A stretch of DNA of 64,000 bases from Mucilaginibacter xinganensis (lineage in GTDB: Bacteria; Bacteroidota; Bacteroidia; Sphingobacteriales; Sphingobacteriaceae), in assembly GCF_002257585.1 (NCBI RefSeq), contig NZ_CP022743.1, forward strand, positions 4,030,001 through 4,094,000. Reading direction: 5' to 3'. The notes under the pieces are model-generated. The model worked only from the letters and a program-made list of their open reading frames with translations. It was not told the DNA's origin and made no database searches. The first letter of the stretch is position 1, and the number at the start of each line of letters is the position of its first letter. Position numbers and translations under genes: made by a program. Of this stretch, positions 7,824-15,048 are shown piece after piece.

Positions 7824-8924
7824 ATGACTTATTTCACCAAATTACCTGCGGTATTATTACTGGCTGACGGAACTGTTTTTTATGGTAAAGCTGCCGGCAA
7901 AATGGGAACCACCACCGGCGAGATCTGCTTTAATACCGGCATGACCGGCTACCAGGAAATTTTTACTGATCCCTCTTATTTCGGGCAGATCATGGTTACC
8001 ACCAATGCACACATCGGTAATTATGGTATTGCCGACAAGGAAGTTGAATCAAACCAGATCCAGATTGCCGGCCTTGTTTGTAAAAACTACAACATCGCAT
8101 ACAGCCGCAAACAGGCGGATGAATCTATCCAGGACTATTTCCAGGAACAAAATATTGTTGGCATTTCTGATATTGATACCCGCCAGCTGGTAAGGCACAT
8201 CCGCGATAAAGGTGCAATGAATGCCGTTATCTCTTCAGAGGTGCTGGATCTTGAAGAACTGAAAGCAAAACTGGCCGAAGTACCCTCAATGGACGGGCTG
8301 GAGCTTTCCTCAAAGGTTTCAACTACTGAATCATACACCTTTGGCGATGAAAATGCAACTTACCGGGTAGCCGTGCTTGATTTGGGTGTAAAGAAAAACA
8401 TCCTGCGCAACTTTGACGACCGCGATATTTACGCAAAAGTATTCCCCGCAAAAACAACGTTCGAGGAAATGGAGAAAGATTTTAACCCTGCCGGTTATTT
8501 TATCTCCAATGGCCCAGGCGACCCGTCGGCCATGCCTTATGCTGTTGAAACAGTTAAAAAAGTATTGGCATCTGAAAAGCCTATGTTCGGTATTTGTCTT
8601 GGTCACCAGTTACTGGCGCTGGCAAATGACATCCCAACCATAAAAATGTTTAACGGCCATCGCGGCTTAAACCACCCCGTAAAAAATATCATCATCAATC
8701 ATTGTGAAGTAACTTCGCAAAACCATGGCTTTGGTGTAGTGCCTGAAGCGGTGAGAGCTTCGAACAAGGTAGAGATTACCCACGTTAACCTTAACGATCA
8801 ATCAATAGAAGGTATCCGCGTAAAGGGTAAAAAAGCTTTCTCGGTACAATATCACCCTGAATCATCTCCCGGCCCGCATGATAGCAGGTATTTGTTTGAT
8901 GACTTTATTGAGTTGATGAAATAA
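7824..8924 (+). CDS. carA: Carbamoyl-phosphate synthase small (glutaminase) subunit
   Basis: A 366-residue class I amidotransferase subunit that hydrolyses glutamine and passes ammonia to CarB for carbamoyl phosphate (pyrimidines and arginine). The N-terminal CPSase_sm domain occupies about 1-135 (GEICFNTGMTGYQEI, DIDTRQLVRHIRDKG). The GATase domain follows, with nucleophile C258 (GICLGHQ) and H344/E346 (YHPESSPGP). The triad is complete and length is normal. carB is not adjacent. A hairpin repeat and a strong terminator follow, so the gene is monocistronic. Confidence 0.97.
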   Translation: MTYFTKLPAVLLLADGTVFYGKAAGKMGTTTGEICFNTGMTGYQEIFTDPSYFGQIMVTTNAHIGNYGIADKEVESNQIQIAGLVCKNYNIAYSRKQADESIQDYFQEQNIVGISDIDTRQLVRHIRDKGAMNAVISSEVLDLEELKAKLAEVPSMDGLELSSKVSTTESYTFGDENATYRVAVLDLGVKKNILRNFDDRDIYAKVFPAKTTFEEMEKDFNPAGYFISNGPGDPSAMPYAVETVKKVLASEKPMFGICLGHQLLALANDIPTIKMFNGHRGLNHPVKNIIINHCEVTSQNHGFGVVPEAVRASNKVEITHVNLNDQSIEGIRVKGKKAFSVQYHPESSPGPHDSRYLFDDFIELMK

Positions 8925-8933
8925 CCCCTGTAG

Positions 8934-8953
8934 AGACGCAATACTTTGCGTCT
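8934..8953. repeat. AGACGCAA/TTGCGTCT hairpin repeat, copy 1
   Basis: AGACGCAA (8934-8941), 4-nt loop, TTGCGTCT (8946-8953): perfect 8-bp arms, 10 nt after the carA stop. Related copies occur at 8975, 10491 and 50806. Confidence 0.75.
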
Positions 8954-8974
8954 GGAGATAATTAATTATAAAGG

Positions 8975-8993
8975 AGACACAAATATTGAGTCT
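8975..8993. repeat. AGACACAA/TTGAGTCT hairpin repeat, copy 2 (degenerate)
   Basis: AGACACAA (8975-8982) and TTGAGTCT (8986-8993) pair with one mismatch. It shares TATTGAGTCT exactly with the copy at 50806. Confidence 0.55.
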
Positions 8994-9002
8994 TTACGAT
9001 AT

Positions 9003-9039
9003 AAAAAAGCCTTACAAACCAAATTTGTAAGGCTTTTTT
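9003..9039 (+). terminator. Rho-independent terminator of carA
   Basis: 16-bp perfect stem, 9003-9018 with 9024-9039 (AAAAAAGCCTTACAAA and its complement), 5-nt loop, ending in T6. Confidence 0.92.
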
Positions 9040-9157
9040 ATGTTACATGCTTTTAAGTGCCTGATCATAAATCTTTTTTATTTTTATTTGGATTTATTCT
9101 AAATAAGGTTTTACTTTGCTCCTGTTCAACTATTTGCAGCAACTCTAAAACGATATA

Positions 9158-10078
9158 ATGAAAAAAGCCACTTATCTTATTATCCTGCTAATCACATTTC
9201 AGCAAACGCTAAAAGCGCAAACTAAGTTTGATGAAGACAGGAAAGCCATCCTTTCCCTTGGCGGTTTTTACAAAGTAACTTTTGACTATGCCGAAACGTT
9301 TACGGCCGATACGGGTTACAAATTTTATCCCCGTTACCATGCAAGCGGTTACGAAATGGCAGTTATTGAACAGGATTCCAAAAACAAGATAGTGATCCAG
9401 CATTTGCTGTTAACCGGCGATAGTGCTGTTATTAAACACTGGCGCGAAGATTGGGTTTACGAAGAAGCGCAGTTATTAAAATTTAATAAAGATAATACCT
9501 GGGCAAACGTTAGGCTAAATGATGCCGATGTAAAAGGGCGCTGGGTGCAAAAGGTTTTCCAGGTGGATGATGGGCCGCGTTACGAAAGTATTGGCACCTG
9601 GGTGCATGTTGACGGGAAACACCAATGGCAAAGTGATTGCGATTCGCCGCTGCCACGAAGGGAGTTTACCAAACGTGGCGATTATAATGTATTGCAACGC
9701 GGAAACCGGATTTACCTTACTCCTACCGGTTGGATGTTTGAACAGGACAATAAAAAAGTTGTAAGAACAGATAATAGCGACAGGGTTTTGGTAAGAGAGA
9801 AAGGCTATGAAGAGTTTACCCACGTTGATACCGCCAAATTTGCCTTTGCACAAAGCTGGTGGAAAAAGCAGCAACCGTACTGGACCGCCGTGCGGCAGGT
9901 ATGGGATGAAATTTACAGCGGGCAGACTGTACTGAAACTGCAGGGCAAAATAAATGGCAAACCGTTGTACGAAAAGTTATTTGCCCTTGCCGACCAGTCG
10001 GCAAAAGAAAAATGGGATACAGAGAAAAACAAAAAAGAAACCCGCAAAGTAATAGCAGACTACTTAATAAGGAGTTAA
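9158..10078 (+). CDS. Exported protein, DUF6607-like, function unknown
   Basis: A 306-residue protein with a signal peptide (MKKATYLIILLITFQQTLKAQ, probable cleavage after AQ near residue 21). The mature region is rich in Trp and Tyr with repeated beta-like segments (HWREDWVYEEAQLLKF, DNTWANVRL, KGRWVQKVFQV, SIGTWVHVDGKHQWQSDCDSPLPRRE) and a basic C-terminus. This resembles the DUF6607 family found in Bacteroidota and Proteobacteria, which has no known activity. The assignment is from memory of the sequence pattern. TTACTTTG at 9111-9118 may be a weak promoter. No operon partner is evident. Confidence 0.85.
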   Translation: MKKATYLIILLITFQQTLKAQTKFDEDRKAILSLGGFYKVTFDYAETFTADTGYKFYPRYHASGYEMAVIEQDSKNKIVIQHLLLTGDSAVIKHWREDWVYEEAQLLKFNKDNTWANVRLNDADVKGRWVQKVFQVDDGPRYESIGTWVHVDGKHQWQSDCDSPLPRREFTKRGDYNVLQRGNRIYLTPTGWMFEQDNKKVVRTDNSDRVLVREKGYEEFTHVDTAKFAFAQSWWKKQQPYWTAVRQVWDEIYSGQTVLKLQGKINGKPLYEKLFALADQSAKEKWDTEKNKKETRKVIADYLIRS

Positions 10079-10089
10079 AGATCCAAAGT

Positions 10090-10139
10090 CCTGCCCTGTT
10101 TAAAATGCTCCTGTGAAAAAAGACATTGTACAGGGCAGG
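10090..10139. repeat. Perfect 10-bp inverted repeat between two genes
   Basis: CCTGCCCTGT (10090-10099) and ACAGGGCAGG (10130-10139) are exact complements around a 30-nt loop, in the gap between the exported protein and the small gene at 10161. No T-run follows. Confidence 0.65.
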
Positions 10140-10160
10140 CACAAATTAATTTACATCACT

Positions 10161-10484
10161 ATGTGCGACACCAAAGTATTAAGCCAGGTAGGAGAATCCG
10201 TGATCAGCAGGTGTGCAGAATGCCGTTGCATTTTTATTTGGCACAACAATTTCATCATGAGTTTTTCAACCGGGCAATTTATTGAGTTTAAAAACTTTGC
10301 AGAGGAGCTGGAATTTACCTCACATTCGTTTCCCTTTCCCGATGGCCAGGAGCGGATTGTAATGCGCACCCCCGTTAACGATCTACAGCTTACCTTTACC
10401 ACCGAACAATGGGAAAACTTTCACGCCGCAATGGACCAGGCCGTTTACATGCAGGAAGTTTATAGTTTAATGGAGCGGGAATAA
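10161..10484 (+). CDS. Small cytoplasmic protein, DUF6686-like
   Basis: A 107-residue protein. The reading frame is open from a GTG at 10113, but that start lies inside an inverted repeat, so the ATG at 10161 (MCDTKVLSQVGESVISRC) is chosen. Features are CAEC-like cysteines (RCAECRCIFIWHNNF) in a small N-terminal segment and a C-terminal helical part ending in MQEVYSLMERE. This resembles the DUF6686 family of Bacteroidota, of unknown function. There is no signal peptide. It is followed by a GACGCAA hairpin repeat 6 nt after the stop. Confidence 0.75.
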   Translation: MCDTKVLSQVGESVISRCAECRCIFIWHNNFIMSFSTGQFIEFKNFAEELEFTSHSFPFPDGQERIVMRTPVNDLQLTFTTEQWENFHAAMDQAVYMQEVYSLMERE

Positions 10485-10490
10485 AAAACG

Positions 10491-10514
10491 TAGAAACGCA
10501 ACATTTTGCGTCTC
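10491..10514. repeat. AACGCAA/TTGCGTCT hairpin repeat, copy 3
   Basis: TAGAAACGCAAC then ATTTTGCGTCTC. It has the same design as the carA copy and also begins a few nucleotides after a stop codon. Confidence 0.65.
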
Positions 10515-10548
10515 CTGTTTGTTCAAATCCCAAATATTGTAATTATTG

Positions 10549-11094
10549 TTATTTCTTCAAATAATATTCCGGCACCTTCAGCGTGGGTTTCTCCACATCC
10601 CAAATAATGCTCGATACTTTCCACCCTTTTGGCGTTTTTATAAGCTGGAAGCTGTTTACGCCGCGTTCCGCTGGCTTATCTCTTGTGTTAAGGTAGGTAA
10701 CATAGGTACTAATCCGTTGCGCTACCTTGCCAAATTGTTCGGTGCGGCCAAATATTTCCTCTTCATAAAACATGTGTGTATTGGTTTCAGCCAAAAAGCT
10801 TTTAAACAGGTCTTCAAACTGTTTCATGTTGAAAATCTGTGCAGTATCCGTACGGAAATTTATGAACTGTACATGGGGAACGAAATAATTGGGGACTTCG
10901 CTGTACCGCGGCTTTTCCCCTTCTTTAAAACTAATGGCGGCATAGGCATCGTGCACAGCTTTTGTAATGGCACTGTCCTCGGGCACGGTATAGGTTTTGT
11001 TGGTTGCTGAATCATCCCCTATCGTTTTTTTAACAGACATCTGGCAGGACGATAACGCAATTGCGCAAGCAAAAAAAAGTAGCGTAATTTTCAT
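10549..11094 (-). CDS. Lipoprotein with NTF2/SnoaL-like domain
   Basis: A 181-residue lipoprotein: MKITLLFFACAIALSSC-Q gives a clear lipobox (ALSSC, Cys17). The mature part (about 35-181) has the alternating helix and curved-sheet pattern of NTF2-like proteins (AVHDAYAAISFK, FEDLFKSFLAETNTHMFYEEE, GKVAQRISTYVTYLN, INSFQLIKTPKGWKVSSIIWD-type ending). The terminal GWKV.SI.WD block is typical of that fold. The role is unknown, possibly a ligand-binding or cell-envelope protein. It is convergent with the small gene upstream and stands alone. Confidence 0.85.
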   Translation of the reverse strand: MKITLLFFACAIALSSCQMSVKKTIGDDSATNKTYTVPEDSAITKAVHDAYAAISFKEGEKPRYSEVPNYFVPHVQFINFRTDTAQIFNMKQFEDLFKSFLAETNTHMFYEEEIFGRTEQFGKVAQRISTYVTYLNTRDKPAERGVNSFQLIKTPKGWKVSSIIWDVEKPTLKVPEYYLKK

Positions 11095-11247
11095 GATGGG
11101 CTTATTTTAAGGTGTTTACAGGTTGAAAAATCTCGTTCCCTAAAGGTATGGATATTCTGCCGATAGTTTTAGTGCCCGCCTAAATTTCGACGATATTCAT
11201 CGCCATGCCCCAACAATTCACCGACATTTTACCGCAGTTCGCCTAAT

Positions 11248-11279
11248 ATTGCTATGCAAAAGGCCATTCTGATAGCAAT
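11248..11279. other. 8-bp perfect hairpin in the 11.1-11.5 kb gap
   Basis: ATTGCTAT (11248-11255) pairs exactly with ATAGCAAT (11272-11279), followed by TTTTG. It could be a weak terminator or the leader structure of the small ORF at 11305. The overlapping TAATATTG (11244-11251) is one mismatch from a -7 box. Confidence 0.4.
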
Positions 11280-11304
11280 TTTGAGCCATAAATCAATCCT
11301 TGTT

Positions 11305-11403
11305 ATGAAAACAATACTTGCAATACAACTTATCCACCTGGCTGTAAAAGCTGCCGAAAATTTAGTATCCATCATGCATTCCATCGGTCATTTGATCAGT
11401 TAA
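11305..11403 (+). CDS. Candidate 32-residue amphipathic small protein
   Basis: ATG at 11305, stop TAA at 11401-11403, encoding 32 residues starting MKTILAIQLIHLAVKAAENL. It is predicted as a single amphipathic or hydrophobic helix with a few Lys/His residues. It occupies an otherwise empty 440-bp gap, has a hairpin upstream (11248-11279) and a terminator-like hairpin downstream (11451-11477), and so has the form of an independent transcript. No family is recognised. Chance occurrence of a 32-codon frame is quite possible, so confidence is moderate to low. Confidence 0.4.
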   Translation: MKTILAIQLIHLAVKAAENLVSIMHSIGHLIS

Positions 11404-11450
11404 TAAAATTATGATAAAATGTTGCAAAAAGCGCCGGATAACTGGTATTC

Positions 11451-11477
11451 AAACCCCTCTTTAAACAGGAGGGGTTT
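11451..11477 (+). terminator. Terminator-like hairpin
   Basis: AAACCCCTC (11451-11459) pairs with GAGGGGTTT (11469-11477), followed by ATATTTTAC. It would end a transcript coming from the small ORF region before the ABC operon. Confidence 0.6.
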
Positions 11478-11532
11478 ATATTTTACTTTAAAAACTCATT
11501 GATAATTCATTAATCCGTTGCATTTTTACAGC

Positions 11533-12297
11533 ATGGCAGAAAAACCTATAATTACAGTAAAAAACCTGGTTAAAAACTACGGCGACTTTAACGCCGTAAA
11601 GGGAATTAGCTTTGAAGTTTACGAGGGCGAGATCTTTGGTTTGCTGGGCCCTAACGGTGCCGGTAAAACCACCACCCTGGAGGTAATTGAAACCCTGCGT
11701 GACAAAACAAGCGGCGAGATCACTGTTGATGGTTTTAACATTGAGACAGATGCCGATAGTATCAAACAGATCATAGGCGTGCAGCTGCAGGCCGCAGGTT
11801 ATTACCCAAACCTAAACCTGTCTGAGCTCATCAGCCTTTTTTGCGGTTTATACGGCATTGAAAAAACACCGCTGGAGATGCTGGAAAAAGTAGCGCTCAC
11901 AGATAAAGCGAAAGCAAAATATAAAGACCTTTCAGGCGGCCAAAAACAACGTTTTTCAATAGCCACTACCCTGATCAACAACCCGCGCATCATATTTTTG
12001 GATGAGCCCACTACCGGGCTTGATCCGCAGGCACGCCGCAACTTGTGGGATTTGATCCGCGAGATACGCGATGCTGGCACTACCGTGGTAATTACCACCC
12101 ACTACATGGATGAAGCCGAAGAGCTTTGCGACCGTGTAGCCTTTGTTGATGGCGGGCACATTATAGGTATTGATACCCCCAACCATTTTATTGATGAGCT
12201 TGTAGCATCGGGCTTCGAGCGAAAAAAACAAGTTAAGCTGGCCAACCTCGAAGACGTTTTTATAAACATGACCGGCAAGGAATGGCGGGAAGGGTAG
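11533..12297 (+). CDS. ABC transporter ATP-binding protein (ABC-2 exporter type)
   Basis: A 254-residue nucleotide-binding subunit. Walker A LLGPNGAGKTTT (about residues 37-48), Q-loop LQAAGY, signature LSGGQKQR (about 136-143), Walker B IIFLDEPTTGLDP and H-loop TTHYMDEAEEL are all intact. It powers export by the membrane protein encoded downstream. The frame is open to a TTG at 11518, but the ATG at 11533 starts the domain properly. A TAATTC-type tract (11499-11518) and TGCATTTT lie immediately upstream, leaving almost no leader. The substrate is unknown. Confidence 0.95.
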   Translation: MAEKPIITVKNLVKNYGDFNAVKGISFEVYEGEIFGLLGPNGAGKTTTLEVIETLRDKTSGEITVDGFNIETDADSIKQIIGVQLQAAGYYPNLNLSELISLFCGLYGIEKTPLEMLEKVALTDKAKAKYKDLSGGQKQRFSIATTLINNPRIIFLDEPTTGLDPQARRNLWDLIREIRDAGTTVVITTHYMDEAEELCDRVAFVDGGHIIGIDTPNHFIDELVASGFERKKQVKLANLEDVFINMTGKEWREG

Positions 12298-12302
12298 GAA
12301 AA

Positions 12303-12420
12303 AGTTGACAGTTTTGAGTGTGCAGTTGGCAGTAAGCTCACCGGCACTAACAAAACAACCGACTTTCTGCTATGAACTATGCACCATTAACTATGAACAA
12401 CCTGTTGAACCAGTAAACTA
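12303..12420. repeat. Two intergenic word tracts between the ABC ATPase and permease genes
   Basis: 12303-12334 consists of GTTGACAGTTTTGAGTGTGC-type words. 12371-12420 consists of CTATGAACTATGCACCATTA-type words running into the permease ATG. They separate two genes that must be co-expressed, so they are read through or carry a second promoter. Confidence 0.55.
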
Positions 12421-13521
12421 ATGAACCAACAAAAAAAATACAGCAATTTTAAAGCAACCATGGCTATTGCCAAAGCCAGTTTCCGCTCCATCACCCGTAG
12501 CCCCTCGGCAGTGGTGTTTAGTTTGGCTTTCCCGCTAATATTCATCGTGGTATTTGCCAACATTGGTGGTAGCGGGATCTCGGTTGATGTAGCTGTAGCA
12601 AAAACCTGCGATACAACTGGGCCAGTGTACAGCGCATTGAAAAAAAATCCGCTGGTACATTTAATAACCAGCAAAACAACCACCGAAATGGCTACCAGCC
12701 TTTCACGGGGCGATATTGCGGCGATAATTGATATCCAAAAAAACAACACCCGCCCGCCTTATACGCTTAACGTACAATATTCAAATGCATCGGCGCAAAA
12801 GGGCAGTGTATTTAAAACCCTTTTAACCACGCTAACCTATCAAATTAACAGTTATGGAAATAACGCCCCGCCTGCGGTTGCTGAAGTACGTTCAACCACT
12901 ATTAAAGGCAGGGAGTATAAATATATCGATTTTCTGCTGCCGGGCATGCTGGGCTTCTCGCTGCTAAGCAGCGGGGTATTTGGTACGGCCTTTGTGTTTT
13001 TAAGCCTGCGGCTAACGCTGGTTATTAAACGTTTCTTTGCTACTCCTGTAAAAAAATCCAGCATTGTTTTGGGCGAGGCTTTGGCAAGGCTGGTATTTTC
13101 ACTACTTGGAGCTGTGTTTATTATTTTGGTTGGGCATTATTGGTTTGGCTTTACGCTCATCCACGGTGTTGTAACGGTACTGAATATGCTAGTACTGGCA
13201 TCCATAGGGCTTATTATTTTTATGGGCTTCGGCTTCGTTATATCGGGCATTGCCAAAAACGAAAGCAGCGTACCCCCTATTTCCAACATCATCACCATGC
13301 CGCAGTTTTTATTGTCGGGTACATTTTTCTCGGTAACCGCATTCCCGGCATGGCTGCAAACCATCAGTAAAATGCTCCCGCTAACCTACCTTAACGATGC
13401 CATGCGCGAAGTAGCATTTGAAGGGGCCGGCCTTGGCGATGTAACCCATCAGCTAATGATATTGGGCATCTGGTTTATTGTGATCTATGCGGTGGCTGTT
13501 AAAACGTTTAGGTGGGAATAA
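12421..13521 (+). CDS. ABC-2 type transporter permease
   Basis: A 366-residue membrane subunit partner of the ATPase 123 bp upstream. It has one N-terminal helix (AVVFSLAFPLIFIVVFANI, about 30-48), a large extracytoplasmic domain (about 50-165, with CDTTGPVYSAL), then five helices from about residue 170 to the end (FLLPGMLGFSLLSSGVFGTAF, LLGAVFIILVG, LASIGLIIFMGFGFVISGIA and others). This is the ABC2_membrane_3 (YhaP/NatB/DrrB-like) layout. The exported compound cannot be deduced. Confidence 0.92.
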   Translation: MNQQKKYSNFKATMAIAKASFRSITRSPSAVVFSLAFPLIFIVVFANIGGSGISVDVAVAKTCDTTGPVYSALKKNPLVHLITSKTTTEMATSLSRGDIAAIIDIQKNNTRPPYTLNVQYSNASAQKGSVFKTLLTTLTYQINSYGNNAPPAVAEVRSTTIKGREYKYIDFLLPGMLGFSLLSSGVFGTAFVFLSLRLTLVIKRFFATPVKKSSIVLGEALARLVFSLLGAVFIILVGHYWFGFTLIHGVVTVLNMLVLASIGLIIFMGFGFVISGIAKNESSVPPISNIITMPQFLLSGTFFSVTAFPAWLQTISKMLPLTYLNDAMREVAFEGAGLGDVTHQLMILGIWFIVIYAVAVKTFRWE

Positions 13522-13583
13522 AATGAGGTCAATAGTCGAACTTCCTATTTCAAAATTATCCTGGTATTACATTTATTGATAGT

Positions 13584-14759
13584 TTAATGTAATAATTTGT
13601 TAATTATAGCTGACATTTTATTTTCAAAATCGTCAGGATACCCAATTATAACACTTGCTATCTTTCCATTCGGATCGATAACATAAAAAGTAGGGCCGGC
13701 TGTAACATGATATAATTTAGTCACATCGCCGCCATTAGGATACATTTGGTTTTTTATGCGCTGAATTTTTTTGAATGCCGCGAGTGATTTTTTGCCGTCT
13801 CTGTCGCTAATACTTAGCATTATAAAGTTCTTATTTTTATATTTTTCGTGGAGCCTATCCAATGGTGCCAGGGCGCGCATACAAGCACCGCAGCCAATAA
13901 AGAAAAAATCCATTAATACAATTTTTCCTTTCATTTGTGCTAATGACATCTTTTTACCATCAGTATCGTGTAAGGTAAAATCGGGTGCCATCGTACCTGC
14001 AACTAATGGTGTCGATAAAATTATTTCTGCTTTTGTTTTTTCTTTAGGCGGATGAAAACCTGCAGGTATTGCAAAAGAATCCGGATTAATATCATCCTGG
14101 TTAATCTTATAATTAAAATAACTTTCTTCGGTATAGTAGTTGGTGGCTTCCTTTCCAAAATCAGCTGTCCTCGCCCTGGTAACTTTACCAACAGGCAAAC
14201 CCGTTAATTTATTGATAAACAAATGTATCCGTACAAACAGATGCTCCTTGTTGATAGTGGTGTCTTTGGTATTAATAATTAAATGATAACTGTTAATAGC
14301 GTTATATACAGTATCACTTAAGTGTATAATTGCAGAGGGCTTTTTCTTTAAGAACGTTTTTATCCAATTTAATTCACCAGGTAATGATCCTGAAAAAACC
14401 TGTACCTGTCCTTTTGATATATCGTAAGTGCTATCTGTTAGGTTTAATAATATCAAGCTTTTCCCTTTATACAGGTCTATCGCCGGAAGTTTCATATCAC
14501 CGAACATGTTTTCATGTTTAAAAAAATAGCCTGTTTCCTTATCTTCAGGAACTTTTAATAAAACAAATTTCTCGTTTATTATTAAAGGATCGCTGAACAC
14601 CTCTTTTTGCTTATAAACATATTGATAGCTAAAACTTTTATAGCTATCCAGTTTATCAATAGCATTTTCAATTAAAGGGACCTGCGCTTTTACCGCATTA
14701 CTAAAAAGGAATAATATAATAATAGTTATCAGCTTAAGCCTCCCGTTAACGTAAATCAT
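13584..14759 (-). CDS. TlpA-like thiol-disulfide oxidoreductase with N-terminal extension
   Basis: A 391-residue exported protein: N-terminal signal segment (LKLITIIILFLFSNAVKAQ, cleavage near residue 26), an outer-membrane-lipoprotein-sorting-like beta region (about 30-240), and a C-terminal thioredoxin/AhpC-TSA domain (about 255-391; GTMAPDFTLHDTDGKKMSLAQMKGK). The active-site motif is GCGAC, a CxxC, near residue 297, and a cis-Pro is in AGPTFYV. It probably reduces or transfers electrons in the periplasm; partners are unknown. AT-rich codon use compared with neighbours. It stands alone, convergent with the ABC permease. Confidence 0.9.
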   Translation of the reverse strand: MIYVNGRLKLITIIILFLFSNAVKAQVPLIENAIDKLDSYKSFSYQYVYKQKEVFSDPLIINEKFVLLKVPEDKETGYFFKHENMFGDMKLPAIDLYKGKSLILLNLTDSTYDISKGQVQVFSGSLPGELNWIKTFLKKKPSAIIHLSDTVYNAINSYHLIINTKDTTINKEHLFVRIHLFINKLTGLPVGKVTRARTADFGKEATNYYTEESYFNYKINQDDINPDSFAIPAGFHPPKEKTKAEIILSTPLVAGTMAPDFTLHDTDGKKMSLAQMKGKIVLMDFFFIGCGACMRALAPLDRLHEKYKNKNFIMLSISDRDGKKSLAAFKKIQRIKNQMYPNGGDVTKLYHVTAGPTFYVIDPNGKIASVIIGYPDDFENKMSAIINKLLH

Positions 14760-14916
14760 AAATAAGTTTTAAACTATGTGAAAATAGGTTTCCATGATTT
14801 CAATTTCACCAAAGGCTAAAATAACTTAAAAAATGGATATTACTGCTTGACGAAAACATCTCCCTCAACCTGGCGTACAACCCAAATTTGTGTTAATTTC
14901 CTGTTACCAATCGGTG

Positions 14917-14951
14917 AAATCATTCAATAATTGGTTAAATCATTTAATAAT
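14917..14951. promoter_or_regulatory. Two 15-bp direct repeats 20 bp apart upstream of enolase
   Basis: AAATCATTCAATAAT (14917-14931) and AAATCATTTAATAAT (14937-14951) differ at one position and are spaced exactly 20 bp, two helical turns. They sit 25 bp upstream of the enolase -7 box, a position suited to a regulator operator. Confidence 0.5.
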
Positions 14952-14976
14952 CTTTACACTTATTTGATTGAAGTTG

Positions 14977-14984
14977 TATATTTG
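14977..14984 (+). promoter_or_regulatory. Predicted enolase promoter -7 box
   Basis: TATATTTG, 65 nt upstream of the enolase ATG. Confidence 0.6.
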
Positions 14985-15048
14985 AAAACTATATTAAATT
15001 AGTGTACATTTAACACTAAGTTGTTTTTATTTACTAATTACCAATCAA

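Noticed and set aside
7556..7867. 103-codon plus-strand frame overlapping the carA start
   Set aside because: It covers the carA promoter box and leader and has no protein-like pattern; carA begins at 7824 in another frame.
10546..11010. 154-codon plus-strand frame opposite the NTF2-like lipoprotein
   Set aside because: The minus-strand gene has a lipobox and domain pattern; the plus frame has neither.
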